This document shows, piece after piece, positions 1 through 5,146 of a stretch of 6,790 bases of DNA. Source of the stretch: Eubacterium sp. (lineage in GTDB: Bacteria > Bacillota > Clostridia > Lachnospirales > Lachnospiraceae); NCBI GenBank assembly GCA_020844525.1, contig JAJGAH010000136.1, forward strand, positions 1-6,790. Direction: 5' to 3'. Made by a program: the position numbers and the translations under genes. Each line of letters opens with the position of its first letter. Position 1 is the stretch's first letter. Below the pieces are notes generated by a model, which saw nothing but the letters and a program-made list of their open reading frames with translations, did no database searches and had not been told where the DNA came from.

Positions 1-2
1 AC

Positions 3-257
3 CTTGAGGGCCCCAATATCCCCCTCGGGGCTTGCATTCTCCGTGTCTGTGATGTATTCTGTGCATTGATTCAGGATCGGCCCTATCGCAGAGCGTTTCC
101 ACCGGAGACGGCGATGCAGATGATGATCGAAGAAGTAGAGAAATACGACCTGAGAGTTTTTCTGGCATTCCAGCGGGTTCTGCACAGGAGTCCGGATGGC
201 AGGGTTTCCATGCCTGAGGTACGGCCGGAAGTGAGAGGAGTTTGGAAAAAATTATGA
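3..257 (+). CDS. C-terminal end of an HD-GYP-type domain protein (5' partial)
   Basis: The frame is open from the first bases of the window to a TGA at 255-257 and gives 84 residues of a protein that starts upstream. Residues about 7-60 read IPLGACILRVCDVFCALIQD-RPYRRAF, then an ETAM helix, then KYDLRVFLAFQRVL. This matches the end of HD-GYP domains: the 'A+IL.V.DVFDAL...RPYR.A' block and the closing 'D..+V.AF' helix. Family members are metal-dependent phosphohydrolases, often cyclic-di-GMP phosphodiesterases. The diagnostic HD and GYP motifs would lie upstream and cannot be seen, so catalytic competence and any sensory domain are unknown. A Cys sits where Asp is usual in DVFDAL. The last 24 residues look like an unstructured tail. 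Its stop overlaps the hisS ATG (ATGA), so it is probably cotranscribed and translationally coupled with hisS. An apparent TTG start at 66 is internal to this frame and is not the gene start. Confidence 0.72.
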   Translation, partial: LEGPNIPLGACILRVCDVFCALIQDRPYRRAFPPETAMQMMIEEVEKYDLRVFLAFQRVLHRSPDGRVSMPEVRPEVRGVWKKL

Positions 258-1504
258 AGCTTACAAAGAAGCCAGTGACCGGCATGAAGGATATCCTTCC
301 CCGTGAGATGGAAATCCGCAATTATGTCATCGGATTGATCAATGATACCTATTCAAAATTCGGATTTACACCGATCGAGACACCCTGTGTGGAGCATATC
401 GAGAATCTGAACAGCAAGCAGGGCGGCGAAAATGAAAAGCTCATTTTTAAAGTTCTGAAGAGAGGAGAGAAGCTGAAGCTCTCTGAAGCAAAGACGGAGG
501 CGGATCTGGTAGACAGCGGACTGCGCTATGATCTGACGCTTCCTCTTTCCCGTTTTTATGCGAACAATGCCAGTGAGCTTCCAAGTCCCTTCAAGGCGCT
601 TCAGACCGGCAACGTATTCCGCGCAGATCGTCCGCAGAGGGGCAGGTTCCGTCAGTTCAGACAGTGTGATATCGATATTCTGGGAGAGTCCTCCTACCTG
701 GCGGAGATTGAGCTGATCCTTGCAACGACAACACTTCTGGGAAAGCTGGATTTCCACAATTTTACAATCCGCATTAATGACCGCCGCATCCTGAAGGCTA
801 TGGCCGCCTACAGCGGATTTCCGGAGGAATCCTATGACGAGGTTTTCATCATCCTCGACAAGATGGACAAGATCGGAATGGAGGGCGTGGAGAAGGAACT
901 GATCGAATCCGGCTATGCAAAGGATTCTGTCGATAAATATCTCGAGCTTTTCCGCATTATTACACCGGATGCCGCAGGGGTGCAGACGGCAAAGGAGAAG
1001 CTTGACGGATTTCTGAATCCGGTCTATGCAGATGACCTGATCACCATTATCAACAGTGTAGAGGCTGTCAGAACTGCAGATTTCCGCATGGCCTTTGATC
1101 CGACGCTTGTGCGGGGCATGTCCTATTACACCGGTCCTATTTTTGAAATTTCCATGGATGAGTACGGCGGATCCGTCGGAGGCGGCGGAAGATACGATGA
1201 GATGGTAGGAAAGTTCATCGGACAGAGCGTACCGGCAGTGGGATTTTCCATTGGATTTGAACGGATCATCATGCTTCTTCTGGAGAGAGGCTTCCAGGTT
1301 CCGGGGTCTGCCGTGAAGAAGGCTTATCTCGTCGAGAAAAAATGCTCCTCTGAAAAGATTCAGGAAATCGTCCGCAAAGCGATGCAGGAGAGAGCAGAGG
1401 GGAAGACCGTGAATCTGCTCGTTATGAAGAAGAACAAGAAGTTCCAGAAGGACCAGCTCACGGAAGAAGGTTATACGGAGATCGAAGAAGTTTTTGCAAA
1501 CTAA
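254..1504 (+). CDS. hisS: Histidyl-tRNA synthetase (histidine--tRNA ligase)
   Basis: This cytoplasmic class II aminoacyl-tRNA synthetase, normally a dimer, activates histidine with ATP and charges tRNA-His. The protein has 416 residues from the ATG at 254. Class II motif 2 is at about 122-137 (FRADRPQRGRFRQF). The HisRS-specific histidine-binding motif RGMSYYTG is at about 287-294, a glycine-rich GGSVGGGGRYD follows at about 305-315, and motif 3 (VGFSIGFERI) is at about 329-338. The N-terminus (KKPVTGMKDILPREM) is typical of the family. The segment after motif 3 is only about 78 residues and ends in MKKNKKFQKDQLTEEGY, shorter than the usual anticodon-binding domain of roughly 90 residues; I recall similar short forms in Lachnospiraceae. 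A TTG at 242 is also in frame but lies 1 nt from the AGAGGAG at 234-240, too close to be used. The ATG at 254 overlaps the upstream stop as ATGA. The ribosome-binding-site spacing of 13 nt is long, consistent with reinitiation after the upstream gene. Confidence 0.97.
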   Translation: MKLTKKPVTGMKDILPREMEIRNYVIGLINDTYSKFGFTPIETPCVEHIENLNSKQGGENEKLIFKVLKRGEKLKLSEAKTEADLVDSGLRYDLTLPLSRFYANNASELPSPFKALQTGNVFRADRPQRGRFRQFRQCDIDILGESSYLAEIELILATTTLLGKLDFHNFTIRINDRRILKAMAAYSGFPEESYDEVFIILDKMDKIGMEGVEKELIESGYAKDSVDKYLELFRIITPDAAGVQTAKEKLDGFLNPVYADDLITIINSVEAVRTADFRMAFDPTLVRGMSYYTGPIFEISMDEYGGSVGGGGRYDEMVGKFIGQSVPAVGFSIGFERIIMLLLERGFQVPGSAVKKAYLVEKKCSSEKIQEIVRKAMQERAEGKTVNLLVMKKNKKFQKDQLTEEGYTEIEEVFAN

Positions 1505-1511
1505 GTGTGGA

Positions 1512-1710
1512 AGACAGGGCTTTCATAGCACTGTCGTCATTCGCAAACCGGCTGTAACAAAGATTTATCCTGGTCTTTGAAGCTGCGGAACTCCTCAGGC
1601 GCCAAGGCGCCTTCGTCAGACAGTCCTCGCTTTTTACTTCATCGATAGTGCCCGGATAAATCTTTTAACAGCCGATAATGCTCTGACAATGTGCAATGAA
1701 AGTCCTGTCT
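1512..1710. repeat. About 200-bp imperfect palindromic intergenic element
   Basis: The outer arms 1512-1526 and 1696-1710 pair over 15 positions, 14 Watson-Crick plus one G-U. Further in, the region around 1550-1573 (GGCTGT..CAAAGATTTATCC) is nearly complementary to 1652-1673 (GGATAAATCTTTTAACAGCC). The apex carries the perfect palindrome AGGCGCC-AA-GGCGCCT at 1597-1612. The whole can fold into one long interrupted hairpin filling most of the hisS-aspS gap. The right arm runs directly into TTTTT (1710-1714), so on the + strand it could also end hisS transcription. No protein frame or obvious target-site duplication is visible. On the minus strand it contains GCGAGGACTGTCTGACG and GAGGAGTTCCGCAGCTTC, which I recall as part of a dispersed intergenic repeat in Lachnospiraceae genomes; that is memory, not a search. 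It could be a MITE-like element, a structured RNA, or a terminator with an inserted apical domain. Confidence 0.65.
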
Positions 1711-1714
1711 TTTT
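1696..1714 (+). terminator. Possible hisS terminator (right arm of the long palindrome plus T-run)
   Basis: The 15-bp outer stem of the palindrome (left arm 1512-1526, right arm 1696-1710) is followed at once by five T residues (1710-1714), the + strand layout of an intrinsic terminator. The intervening 169 nt would have to fold first, which makes it atypical. A competing small hairpin, TGTCT (1706-1710) with AGACA (1717-1721), uses the same right arm. Confidence 0.35.
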
Positions 1715-1753
1715 GTAGACATTGACAGGCTTCCTTTACTGGTGATTTTCATG

Positions 1754-1782
1754 TCGTCAGTTTCAGGATGTATGGCTATAAA
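1754..1782 (+). promoter_or_regulatory. Weak candidate promoter for aspS
   Basis: TATAAA at 1777-1782 lies in an AT-rich stretch about 40 nt before the aspS start. TCGTCA at 1754-1759, 17 nt upstream, is a 4-of-6 match to a -35 box. A perfect TTGACA at 1722-1727 has no acceptable -10 at 16-18 nt. The call rests mainly on the position after the palindrome and on AT-richness; aspS may instead be read through from hisS. Confidence 0.3.
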
Positions 1783-1821
1783 TATTGATTCTTTATATTA
1801 AATTGCAAGGAGACTAGGAAA

Positions 1822-3612
1822 ATGGCAGAGAGTATGAAGGGTATGAAACGTACCTGCAGAGTCGCCGAGGTGACCGAGGATATGATCGGCAGCGAAGTGA
1901 CGCTGATGGGATGGGTGCAGAAGAGCCGGAATAAGGGTGGCATCATTTTTGTAGATCTGCGGGACCGTTCCGGTATTATGCAGCTGATCTTTGACAGCAA
2001 TCAGACAGAGGAAGACTGCTTCAACAAGGCGACGAAGCTTCGTTCTGAGTTTGTCATTGCGGTCAGAGGTACTGTTCGCAGACGTGAGGGTGCTGTAAAC
2101 GAAAAGCTTGCAACAGGTACCATGGAGGTACTGGTAAATTATCTGAGAATTCTGTCTGAATCCGAAACTCCGCCATTCCCGATCGAGGAGAACAGCAAGA
2201 CAAAAGACGAAATCCGTCTGGCGTACCGTTATCTGGACCTTCGCCGTCCGGACCTTCAGAAGAAGATGAAGCTTCGCTCTGATGTCGCATATTACACTCG
2301 TGAGTTTTTCCACAATGAAGGATTTATGGAGATTGAAACACCGATGCTCGGAAAGAGCACTCCGGAGGGTGCCAGGGACTATCTGGTTCCCAGCCGTATT
2401 CATCCGGGCAGCTTTTATGCGCTGCCGCAGTCTCCGCAGCTCTTCAAGCAGCTGCTGATGTGTTCCGGCTATGACCGTTACATTCAGCTTGCCAGATGCT
2501 TCCGTGATGAGGACCTCCGTGCCGATCGTCAGCCTGAATTCACGCAGATCGATATGGAGCTTTCCTTCGTGGATGTCGATGATGTCATCGATGTAAATGA
2601 GCGGTTCCTGAAATATCTGTTCAAGAAAACACTGAATATCGATGTGCCAACACCGATTCAGCGTATGCCCTGGATTGAGGCCATGAACCGCTTTGGCTCC
2701 GATAAACCGGATGTTCGTTTCGGACTTGAGCTTGTAGATGTATCTGATGTGGTCAGAGATTTTGATTTCCCGGTATTCCAGAATGCACTTGCCCTGAAGG
2801 ATGGTTCCGTGCGCGGTATCAATGTGAAGGGCCAGGGAGACATGGGACGCAAGCAGATTGACAAGCTTGTGGAAATCGCGAGAGGCATGGGTGCTGGCGG
2901 TCTTGCCTATATCCAGCTTAAGAATGACGGCTCCGTGAAGTCATCCTTTGCAAAGTTTATGACAGAGGAGCAGGAAAAGGCACTGATCCAGGCTATGCAG
3001 GGTGAGAAGGGAGATCTCCTGATCTTTGCGGCAGACCTCAACAAGATCGTGTGGAATGTGCTTGGTCAGCTGCGTCTGCACTTCCGTGATACTCTCGGCC
3101 TTGTCCGGAAGGATGACTACCACTTCCTTTGGATCGTTGAATTCCCGCTTCTGGAGTGGTCCGATGAAGAGAACCGCTACATGGCGATGCATCACCCGTT
3201 TACCATGCCGATGGAAGAGGACTGGGACAGAATCGACACGGATCCGGGTTCCGTCCGCGCAAAGGCGTATGACATTACACTTAACGGTGTGGAGATCGGA
3301 GGCGGCTCTGTCCGAATCCATCAGGATGATATTCAGGAGAAGATGTTCGAGGTGCTCGGCTTTACAAAGGAGCGGGCATGGGAGAATTTCAAATTCCTTC
3401 TGACTGCATTCAAATACGGTGTACCGCCGCATGCTGGTCTTGCCTACGGACTTGACCGTCTGATCATGCTCATGGCACAGACAGACAACATCCGTGACGT
3501 CGTAGCCTTCCCGAAGGTTAAGGACGCATCGGATCTGATGACAGAGGCTCCATCCAGGGTAGACCAGAAGCAGCTCGATGAGCTGGGGCTTCAGGTTCCT
3601 GAAGAACAATAA
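1822..3612 (+). CDS. aspS: Aspartyl-tRNA synthetase (aspartate--tRNA ligase, bacterial type)
   Basis: This cytoplasmic class IIb synthetase charges tRNA-Asp with aspartate. At 596 residues it has the usual bacterial length, which includes the GAD insertion domain. An N-terminal OB-fold anticodon-binding domain occupies about 10-110 ([23 protein letters not shown] at 29-51). The catalytic core has the QSPQLFKQ block at 203-210, motif 2 [16 protein letters not shown] at 227-242, the GAD insertion at roughly 305-415, HHPFTMP at 457-463, GGGSVRIH at 493-500 and motif 3 [12 protein letters not shown] at 539-550. No catalytic motif is missing. Residue 38 is Lys, where discriminating enzymes usually have Leu and non-discriminating ones His. 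AAGGAG at 1807-1812, 9 nt before the ATG, fixes the start over later Met codons 5 and 8. An intrinsic terminator follows 27 bp after the stop, closing the unit. No T-box motif is present upstream. Confidence 0.98.
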   Translation: MAESMKGMKRTCRVAEVTEDMIGSEVTLMGWVQKSRNKGGIIFVDLRDRSGIMQLIFDSNQTEEDCFNKATKLRSEFVIAVRGTVRRREGAVNEKLATGTMEVLVNYLRILSESETPPFPIEENSKTKDEIRLAYRYLDLRRPDLQKKMKLRSDVAYYTREFFHNEGFMEIETPMLGKSTPEGARDYLVPSRIHPGSFYALPQSPQLFKQLLMCSGYDRYIQLARCFRDEDLRADRQPEFTQIDMELSFVDVDDVIDVNERFLKYLFKKTLNIDVPTPIQRMPWIEAMNRFGSDKPDVRFGLELVDVSDVVRDFDFPVFQNALALKDGSVRGINVKGQGDMGRKQIDKLVEIARGMGAGGLAYIQLKNDGSVKSSFAKFMTEEQEKALIQAMQGEKGDLLIFAADLNKIVWNVLGQLRLHFRDTLGLVRKDDYHFLWIVEFPLLEWSDEENRYMAMHHPFTMPMEEDWDRIDTDPGSVRAKAYDITLNGVEIGGGSVRIHQDDIQEKMFEVLGFTKERAWENFKFLLTAFKYGVPPHAGLAYGLDRLIMLMAQTDNIRDVVAFPKVKDASDLMTEAPSRVDQKQLDELGLQVPEEQ

Positions 3613-3639
3613 TGGAAAAATAAGCATATTGTAATAAAT

Positions 3640-3680
3640 AGCTTTCCGTGGCACTTTATTATGTCTGCGGGAAGCTTTTT
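3640..3680 (+). terminator. Intrinsic terminator after aspS
   Basis: AGCTTTCCG (3640-3648) pairs with CGGGAAGCT (3668-3676), nine pairs with one G-U, and the next three positions inward can add G-U, U-G and G-C pairs. Five T residues follow at 3676-3680. It lies 27 bp after the aspS stop and separates the synthetase genes from the transporter operon. Confidence 0.85.
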
Positions 3681-3749
3681 GTATTTCGTGGTGTTTATTG
3701 TATTTTTTGTTTATAGTAACTTTAATCCTGTCCTGGCCGATGGAAATAC

Positions 3750-3768
3750 TGACGACAGGGCTATGAAA
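3750..3768 (-). repeat. Inverted copy of a 19-bp motif from the hisS-aspS palindrome
   Basis: Read on the minus strand this is TTTCATAGCCCTGTCGTCA, which matches 1521-1539 (TTTCATAGCACTGTCGTCA) at 18 of 19 positions. A shortened form, TTTCAT joined directly to GTCGTCA, lies at 1747-1759. The GACAGG inside it (3754-3759) can also pair with CCTGTC at 3727-3732 to form a small local hairpin. It may be a remnant of the same dispersed element. No gene lies in 3681-3800. Confidence 0.5.
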
Positions 3769-3800
3769 TCTCGCCTTTTTACCATACTGCCGGATTGTAC

Positions 3801-3829
3801 TTGACGTATAGTGTACTAAGGAATATAGT
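3801..3829 (+). promoter_or_regulatory. Sigma-A-type promoter of the gntR-ABC operon
   Basis: The -35 box TTGACG (3801-3806) and the -10 box TATAGT (3824-3829) are separated by exactly 17 nt; each matches the consensus at 5 of 6 positions. Transcription should start near 3836 and leave a leader of about 37 nt before the TTG start at 3873. No terminator lies between it and the three downstream overlapping genes, so it probably drives all of them. Confidence 0.85.
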
Positions 3830-3833
3830 ACAC
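3811..3833 (+). promoter_or_regulatory. Inverted-repeat operator overlapping the -10 box
   Basis: GTGTACTA (3811-3818) and TAGTACAC (3826-3833) are perfect 8-bp inverted repeats separated by 7 nt. The dyad covers the promoter spacer and the -10 hexamer, so a bound dimer would block RNA polymerase. GntR proteins of the YtrA type bind dyads of this general size next to their own genes, so the protein encoded just downstream is the likely ligand. Autoregulation is an inference from position and symmetry. Confidence 0.78.
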
Positions 3834-3858
3834 CATATACACGCGAATTCTGTCAGAG

Positions 3859-3864
3859 AGGAGG
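3859..3864 (+). promoter_or_regulatory. Ribosome binding site that sets the TTG start of the GntR gene
   Basis: AGGAGG, the full anti-16S core, lies 8 nt before TTG at 3873. There is no in-frame ATG or GTG nearby on the transcript, and codons further upstream fall inside the promoter, so this site decides the start. Confidence 0.8.
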
Positions 3865-3872
3865 AGAAGGTA

Positions 3873-4256
3873 TTGGTTGCGATTGATTATCAGGACCGGC
3901 GGCCGATCTATGAGCAGATTGTTTCGCATTATGAGATGCTGATCCTTAAGGGGGTTCTGCAGCCGGATGAGAAGATACCCTCCGTTCGCCAGATGGCACA
4001 GGAGCTGTCGATCAATCCGAATACGATTCAGAAGGCCTTTACCGTCCTGGAGAAGGAGGGCTACATCTACACGGTAAAGGGCAGAGGAAATTTCGTATCC
4101 GGTGATTTCTCCGCCCTTGCGAAGCAGAAACAGAAGCTGTGGAAGGAAAAGATGCGGGGATGTCTGCGTGAAGGAAAAGAGATTGGTATTGGCCGTGAGG
4201 ACAGTATCCGCCTTGTCGATGAAATCTATGGAGGGGAGCAGCGATGCTTGAATTAA
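3873..4256 (+). CDS. GntR family transcriptional regulator, YtrA subfamily
   Basis: This predicted DNA-binding repressor has 127 residues, the short length typical of YtrA-type GntR proteins, which carry a winged helix-turn-helix and only a small dimerisation tail instead of a large ligand domain. The N-terminus (DYQDRRPIYEQIV) and the GntR helix-turn-helix signature at about 34-76 (KIPSVRQMAQELSINPNTIQKAFTVLEKEGYIYT, then GRGNFV) are clear. Residues about 80-127 are helical and rich in Lys and Glu. Translation starts at TTG 3873, chosen because of the AGGAGG 8 nt upstream; the longer frame back to 3795 would run through the promoter and operator and cannot be translated from this transcript. 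The gene overlaps the next by 13 nt. It probably represses its own operon through the dyad at 3811-3833. The inducing signal is not visible; relatives respond to envelope-active antibiotics, directly or indirectly. Confidence 0.9.
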   Translation: MVAIDYQDRRPIYEQIVSHYEMLILKGVLQPDEKIPSVRQMAQELSINPNTIQKAFTVLEKEGYIYTVKGRGNFVSGDFSALAKQKQKLWKEKMRGCLREGKEIGIGREDSIRLVDEIYGGEQRCLN

Positions 4257-5146
4257 CAAATCTTTCAAAAGCGTTCCGTGACATTCAGGCTGTTCATGAG
4301 GTTACTGCAGCGATCGCGGACGGAGAGGTTTTCGGTCTGGTAGGAACAAATGGCGCAGGGAAGAGCACGTTGCTGCGTCTGATTGCCGGTGTACTGAAGC
4401 AGGACAGGGGAAGTATTCTGATTGACGGAGAGCCGGTCTGGGACAATCCGGAAATCAAGGCACAGATCTGCTTTATACCGGATTCCGGTTATTTTCCCGT
4501 TAATTCTACGCCGCTTACAATGATGCAGCTCTGGAAAATCATCTATCCGGATTTTCAGGAGAAAAGGTTTCTGGATTTCTTGAGAAAAGCCGGTATCAGT
4601 GAGAAGCGCAGGATTCAGACCTTTTCGAAGGGTATGAAGAAGCAGCTGTCTCTGTTTCTGGGCATCTGTGCCAATACAAAATATCTGCTTTGTGATGAGA
4701 CCTTTGACGGACTTGACCCTGTGGTTCGGCAGGCAGTCAAGGGCGTCCTGGCATCGGAGATCCTGGACCGTCCTTTTGTACCGGTAATTGCCTCCCATAA
4801 TCTGCGGGAGCTGGAGGATATCTGTGACCATGTCGGACTTCTGCATAAAGGCGGCATCCTGCTCTCAGAAGCCCTGGATGACATGAAGGGAAATATGCAG
4901 AAGGTGCAGCTGGTGGTGCAGGATCCTATGCAGGAAGAGACTCTGAAGGCACAGCTGCATGTGATTCTCAGTGAGAAGCGGGGCTCCATCCTGACCATCA
5001 TCGCCCGGGGATCCTATCAGGAGGTTATGGATGTGATTGAGCGGACGCATCCGGTTTTTGTGGAAAATCTGCCGCTTACACTCGAGGAGATCTTTATTAC
5101 GGAAACGGAGGTGGCTGGCTATGATGTCCGCAGCATCTGCAAATAA
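4244..5146 (+). CDS. ABC transporter ATP-binding protein (YtrB-like)
   Basis: This 300-residue cytoplasmic ATPase subunit would power the permease encoded next. Walker A GTNGAGKST is at 34-42, the signature loop SKGMKKQ at 128-134 (in place of LSGGQ), Walker B YLLCDE at 147-152 with catalytic Glu152, the D-loop GLD at 156-158 and the H-loop His at 185 (ASHNLREL). The usual Q-loop glutamine appears replaced: the segment reads ICFIPDSGYF at 75-84. The DETFDGLDP form of Walker B/D-loop is typical of this subfamily as I recall it. Residues about 205-300 form a C-terminal extension beyond the nucleotide-binding domain, as in many exporters of this group. ATG 4244 has GGGGAG at 4233-4238 and overlaps the regulator gene by 13 nt; the gene's own end overlaps the permease start by 26 nt. 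The order regulator-ATPase-permease argues for export or envelope defence, but the substrate cannot be assigned. Confidence 0.95.
   Translation: MLELTNLSKAFRDIQAVHEVTAAIADGEVFGLVGTNGAGKSTLLRLIAGVLKQDRGSILIDGEPVWDNPEIKAQICFIPDSGYFPVNSTPLTMMQLWKIIYPDFQEKRFLDFLRKAGISEKRRIQTFSKGMKKQLSLFLGICANTKYLLCDETFDGLDPVVRQAVKGVLASEILDRPFVPVIASHNLRELEDICDHVGLLHKGGILLSEALDDMKGNMQKVQLVVQDPMQEETLKAQLHVILSEKRGSILTIIARGSYQEVMDVIERTHPVFVENLPLTLEEIFITETEVAGYDVRSICK
5107..5111 (+). promoter_or_regulatory. Ribosome binding site for the permease, inside the ATPase gene
   Basis: GGAGG at 5107-5111, continuing GGAGGTGG, lies 9 nt before the first of two adjacent ATG codons (5121 and 5124). The spacing favours 5121. The site is within the last codons of the ATPase gene, giving a 26-nt overlap of the two reading frames. 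Confidence 0.75.

Noticed and set aside
1512..1710. CRISPR array
   Set aside because: There are no regularly spaced direct repeats; the signal is a single inverted repeat.
1722..1750. Promoter using the perfect TTGACA at 1722-1727
   Set aside because: At 16-18 nt spacing the -10 candidates are GATTTT, ATTTTC and TTTTCA, all poor.
1505..1821. T-box leader upstream of aspS
   Set aside because: The conserved T-box core (AGGGTGGNACCGCG-like) is absent, and the visible structure is a symmetric palindrome instead.
1798..2403. 201-codon minus-strand open frame opposite the 5' part of aspS
   Set aside because: It is a shadow of the aspS coding strand, with no domain and no sensible promoter or ribosome binding site.
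2941..3654. 237-codon minus-strand open frame opposite aspS
   Set aside because: It is antisense to a fully conserved aspS. Its translation has no recognisable domain and it spans the aspS terminator.
3757..3780. Second terminator before the operon promoter (T-run at 3776-3780)
   Set aside because: The preceding sequence offers only about three consecutive pairs, so no stable stem supports it.
3795..3872. N-terminal extension of the GntR protein to 153 residues
   Set aside because: It would be encoded within the -35/-10 promoter and operator; AGGAGG and the family length support TTG 3873.
4265..4846. 193-codon minus-strand open frame opposite the ATPase gene
   Set aside because: It is antisense to a gene with intact Walker motifs, and its composition looks like reverse-complement coding shadow.
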